From Bin5 sp965221345 (GTDB lineage: Bacteria; Chloroflexota; Anaerolineae; Caldilineales; Caldilineaceae), in the NCBI GenBank assembly GCA_965221345.1, contig CBDCSD010000001.1:1984001-2048000 (forward strand): a DNA stretch of 64,000 bases. The letters run 5' to 3'. The notes below the pieces were generated by a model. That model did no database searches, was not told the origin of the DNA, and worked only from the letters and a program-made list of their open reading frames with translations. Both the position numbers and the translations under genes were made by a program. Positions 60,585 to 64,000 of this stretch are shown in pieces. The stretch's first letter is position 1. The number at the start of each line of letters is the position of its first letter.

Positions 60585-60850
60585 ATGGTTGACGACGAAA
60601 GATGTAGGGTTTCGAGGAGTCGACATGGCGGTCCGGATTTACTGTCTTCACATTAACTATCTGCTTGGTGAACAGTTAACTGTTTTCTGCAGGCGCGCCG
60701 GTATTGAGCTTTGCTCCTCTGTCCAAGACAGATATGCCCTATCCAACTGCGTGCGAAGCGGCCGGTTCCTGAACTGCCGGGAGGGTCGGCGCCCGCTCTT
60801 GTGCCTGCCGCGGGATCCATGGCTGCAATGGCCCTTTATGCAAAGGCCTT
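60585..60850 (-). pseudogene. Decayed duplicate of the C-terminal part of the cadherin-like gene
   Basis: The minus strand directly upstream of the cadherin-like gene is alignable with that gene's 3' end (59800-60030). One frame reads TKQIVNVKTVNPDRHVDSSK then PYIFRRQPFR, against TEQVIHVNTSYLNRHDGSMK then PYIFVINQNN. DNA similarity continues for about 230 bases, including CGGTATTGAG against CGATATCGAG. The frame is broken by stops and shifts and no start or signal peptide exists. This is the relic of a tandem copy. Confidence 0.65.
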
Positions 60851-61206
60851 AAGCCAGCCATTTTCGACCCAGGGCAAGGGAGTGAATCCAGGTAGGTTGC
60901 TTTTTCCATTCACCGGTGACAAAACTAAATTGATAGATGGTGGTATGTGTTCGCGGAGAGTTTAAGGTATAGTAACGCGAAAGTACTTGATAGTCAAAAC
61001 GCGGAGGTCTTGTTCATTCTCCGCAAATCGAACCGAGAAATGTAGCGTCTGCGCAACCTGCCGATTCGTGAGTCCACCTAGCCTTGCAAGGAAACGATTA
61101 GTTTCGCAACCGAGCCAACTTGACCATGCATTGCATTTGTTCTGCGTGCTGCCCAGGAACCATTGAGTGAAAGATATCGCAGTTCTTACGTCAACGTAAT
61201 AGTTTT
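60851..61206. other. Intergenic region, no supported gene
   Basis: About 355 bp between the decayed duplicate and the Fe-S regulator promoter. Short frames exist but none has a ribosome site or family resemblance. Confidence 0.4.
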
Positions 61207-61224
61207 TTATGAATTTATTCATAA
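61207..61224. promoter_or_regulatory. Palindromic operator upstream of the Fe-S regulator
   Basis: TTATGAAT and ATTCATAA are exact inverted copies separated by TT (61207-61224). The site ends 6 bp before the -35 box and is a good candidate for the regulator's own binding site. Confidence 0.55.
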
Positions 61225-61230
61225 ATATGT

Positions 61231-61259
61231 TTGACATACACCGTAAGTTCTGCTAAAAT
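61231..61259 (+). promoter_or_regulatory. Promoter of the Fe-S regulator and moaA
   Basis: TTGACA at 61231-61236 and TAAAAT at 61254-61259 are 17 bp apart, one of the best promoters in the window, with the start near 61266 and a leader of about 30 nt. Confidence 0.75.
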
Positions 61260-61297
61260 GGTTAATAAGCAGATCGGTTGCATCCAGGAGTATTACC

Positions 61298-61957
61298 GTG
61301 CAAACCATTCGCAGTCGGATACTGGAAATCCTGAAACAGAACGGGCAGGCTTCCGTAAGTGCATTGGCCGAAAGCCTCGACATGGCCGCCATTTCGGTCA
61401 GATACCACTTGGATATCTTGCTGGCAGACAATCTGATCGCGGTGTCCAAGGCCAAGCGGCCTCGGACCGTTGGCCGTCCCCAGCAGATTTATTCGCTGAC
61501 CGCGAATGCAGATGCACATTTTCCAGATAATTTTGCCCTGCTGACGGCCGGTGTGGTGCGCCAACTGAAAGAGATGCTTCCTCCTGATAAGGTTGGCGGC
61601 TGTTTTCGCAATCTGGCAAAGGAGATGGCGGCGCCAATTGTGCAGGACAGCCCTGCTGGTGAACAGCTGGATGAGCGCATGGACAGGGTGGTCTCCTTCC
61701 TCAACGAAAAGGGATACCTCGCCCAGTGGGAGCCTGCCAGTGGCTTGCTGCATACACACAACTGCCCCTACACCGGTGTCGCCGCTGAACACAGGGAACT
61801 GTGCTGCATGGATCTGGCGCTGGTCGAATCGCTCAGCGGAGAGAACTGCGAACGTGTTCAGGCCATCGCTGATGGTGGACGCTGTTGCAGTTTTCGCGTG
61901 CAAGGTGCAGACGGCGAGCAGGTGACGCAGCCACAGGCAGTTGAACTGATAGTTTGA
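61298..61957 (+). CDS. SufR-like iron-sulfur transcriptional regulator
   Basis: A winged-helix repressor of the SufR type that senses Fe-S status. The N-terminal HTH reads SRILEILKQNGQASVSALAE and SVRYHLDILLADNLI. The C-terminal half has the cysteines expected for a cluster: NCPY (Cys156), CCMD (169-170), ENCER (184) and RCCSF (196-197), in the order NCPY...C..D...C...C typical of SufR. It starts with GTG at 61298, with CAGGAG 7 bases upstream. Its position before moaA and near an IscA-type carrier supports control of Fe-S or molybdenum-cofactor genes. Confidence 0.88.
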   Translation: MQTIRSRILEILKQNGQASVSALAESLDMAAISVRYHLDILLADNLIAVSKAKRPRTVGRPQQIYSLTANADAHFPDNFALLTAGVVRQLKEMLPPDKVGGCFRNLAKEMAAPIVQDSPAGEQLDERMDRVVSFLNEKGYLAQWEPASGLLHTHNCPYTGVAAEHRELCCMDLALVESLSGENCERVQAIADGGRCCSFRVQGADGEQVTQPQAVELIV

Positions 61958-61991
61958 GGAAACAGTAGGTCCGCTACAGGATTCTGTAAAT

Positions 61992-63122
<1,131 letters not shown>

Positions 63123-63447
63123 TTCGAAATAGGGCAATTCTGCGGTGGTTGACCCCAACCAAGAGGAACGGTTTTCCCAGTTGGAGAGGGACGTCAGCCA
63201 ACCAAGAGGCGAGTTTGCAGAAGTCAATGGCGAGTTGCGGCTCCTGAAAAGGTTATTTGGCATCTGACAAACTTCAATAATCGCATCCGTGACAGCCGTC
63301 CTGTATTACATCTATGTCTGATTCCGAAGAGAGTGAGGCGAAACCGTGCCCTTATTCATATTTAGTTCAGAGCAAGAACTTAAGTAAACGTCGAAGTTCC
63401 AACTAAGTCACTATGTCAGATTCATCCATTCATTCAAGGAGATTCCA
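63123..63447. other. Intergenic region between moaA and the IscA-type gene
   Basis: About 325 bp with no supported gene. A weak inverted repeat, GAACTT and AAGTTC near 63377-63399, lies upstream of the IscA-type gene. Confidence 0.4.
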
Positions 63448-63870
63448 ATGGACATTGCTCTGGCCGACACCAAAACAACTGTAGTGACACTAACGGAAAA
63501 TGCTGCAGAGAAACTCGGCGGCATTCTCGAACAGAAGGGTCTGCGCGAGTCGCACGCGTTGCGGGTCTTTGTCAAGGGCGGCGGCTGTGGAGGGATGCAG
63601 TACGGCATGACCTTTGACGACGATATCCAGGAGGCGGATCAGGTTTTTGAGCAGTATGGCATGCGCGTTGTGATCGATCCAACGAGCTTCGTTTACGTTG
63701 GTGGATCCAGCATCGATTACATCGATAATCTGATGGGCGGCGGATTCCATATTGAGAATCCCAACGCCGCCAGCTCGTGCGGCTGCGGCAGCAGTTTCCG
63801 CACCAATGGTGACGAGGCTGGCGCGGCTGCCGGCGCCGGCGCCGGCTGCGGCAGTGGCTGCGGCCACTAG
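63448..63870 (+). CDS. IscA/ErpA-type iron-sulfur carrier with Gly/Ala/Cys-rich tail
   Basis: An A-type carrier that passes Fe-S clusters to target proteins. The three conserved Cys are Cys47 in GGGCGGMQYGM and Cys111 and Cys113 in SSCGCGSSF, with IDPTSFVYVGGSSIDYID between. After the normal fold ends at about residue 118 there is a 22-residue tail of Gly, Ala and two Cys ending CGSGCGH, which is not standard in the family and could bind metal. AAGGAG lies at 63438-63443. Confidence 0.94.
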   Translation: MDIALADTKTTVVTLTENAAEKLGGILEQKGLRESHALRVFVKGGGCGGMQYGMTFDDDIQEADQVFEQYGMRVVIDPTSFVYVGGSSIDYIDNLMGGGFHIENPNAASSCGCGSSFRTNGDEAGAAAGAGAGCGSGCGH

Positions 63871-63927
63871 TCGTTAAAGTTAAGAATCGAATTGGCGGAG
63901 GCGAGAAAGTCCGCTGCATGCCACCGG

Positions 63928-63954
63928 CTGCCCGTCGCAGGATCGGACGGGCAG
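63928..63954. repeat. Inverted repeat after the IscA-type gene
   Basis: CTGCCCGTC at 63928-63936 and GACGGGCAG at 63946-63954 form a 9-bp stem with a 9-nt loop. There is no T-run, so it may be a weak terminator or an mRNA-stabilising hairpin. Confidence 0.5.
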
Positions 63955-64000
63955 TTGGCAGTGTGCCCATTGGTATTCGACTGGTTGGAGTCCTATGCAG

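Noticed and set aside
60589..60852. Plus-strand 87-codon frame
   Set aside because: It is antisense to a stretch that aligns with the cadherin-like gene end, so it is explained as a relic on the minus strand.
63490..63867. Ala-rich minus-strand frame opposite the IscA-type gene
   Set aside because: Low-complexity shadow of the Gly/Ala/Cys tail.

Overview
The window looks like one chromosomal piece of a bacterium in the Chloroflexota, probably an Anaerolineae/Caldilineae-type lineage. This is an inference from gene content, not from a marker search. The clues are several lipoproteins with Thr/Pro-rich linkers, lipobox-anchored bifunctional penicillin-binding proteins, a System I cytochrome c maturation cluster whose CcmE carries Cys in place of His, a DnaD plus tandem-loader plus DnaB helicase-loading set, DUF2085 and DUF151 proteins, and a sugar ABC transporter beside a GH42 enzyme. 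GC content is moderately high and start sites are mostly Shine-Dalgarno led.

Layout. 1-2334 holds secF (cut by the window edge) and secD on the minus strand. 2660-2832 is a compact stand-alone transcription unit: a strong promoter, an extreme Shine-Dalgarno, a 19-codon ORF, two mutually exclusive hairpins and a terminator. It is followed by a palindromic operator and a cytochrome P450. 4620-7935 carries a ThuA-like protein, a Gfo/Idh/MocA oxidoreductase and RtcB. 8036-10310 has a small conserved protein, a dienelactone hydrolase and a Nudix hydrolase. 10761-14877 has a leucine-rich-repeat lipoprotein with a frameshifted C terminus and an ADP-ribosylglycohydrolase. 14897-17636 is a small defence-like island: an orphan Dam-type methylase and two tandem MNT/HEPN modules, the first antitoxin being dead.

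17642-25149 is a minus-strand cytochrome c biogenesis cluster: ccmE, a di-heme cytochrome, ccmA, ccmB, ccmC, ccmD, ccdA, a TlpA-like thioredoxin, a glutaredoxin-like protein and DUF2085. CcdA appears circularly permuted. 25279-34111 carries DUF2007, an MBL-fold hydrolase, an HxlR regulator with an operator-like palindrome, a glycosyltransferase and glycoside hydrolase pair, a complete insertion sequence with a 9-bp target duplication, a Uma2 endonuclease and an SH3b lipoprotein. 34233-38649 is the helicase-loading operon (DnaD, a two-module DnaC-like ATPase, intein-containing DnaB).

38904-50421 has a bifunctional nuclease, a DUF3524/QTMAN-like glycosyltransferase, a zinc-ribbon cold-shock protein, tRNA-Cys, two tandem lipoprotein class A PBPs and a LysM/fasciclin surface protein. 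50449-60566 has a DinG-like helicase, an alcohol dehydrogenase, a sugar uptake and GH42 operon without its own ATPase, and a secreted cadherin-like protein with a decayed duplicate upstream. 61207-63870 groups a SufR-like Fe-S regulator, moaA and an IscA/ErpA-type carrier.

The observations most worth follow-up are the 19-codon hairpin transcript at 2660-2832, the permuted CcdA at 19206-20135, the two-module helicase loader at 34233-35744, and the MNT/HEPN pairs in which both HEPN proteins have Phe at the usual Tyr AMPylation site.
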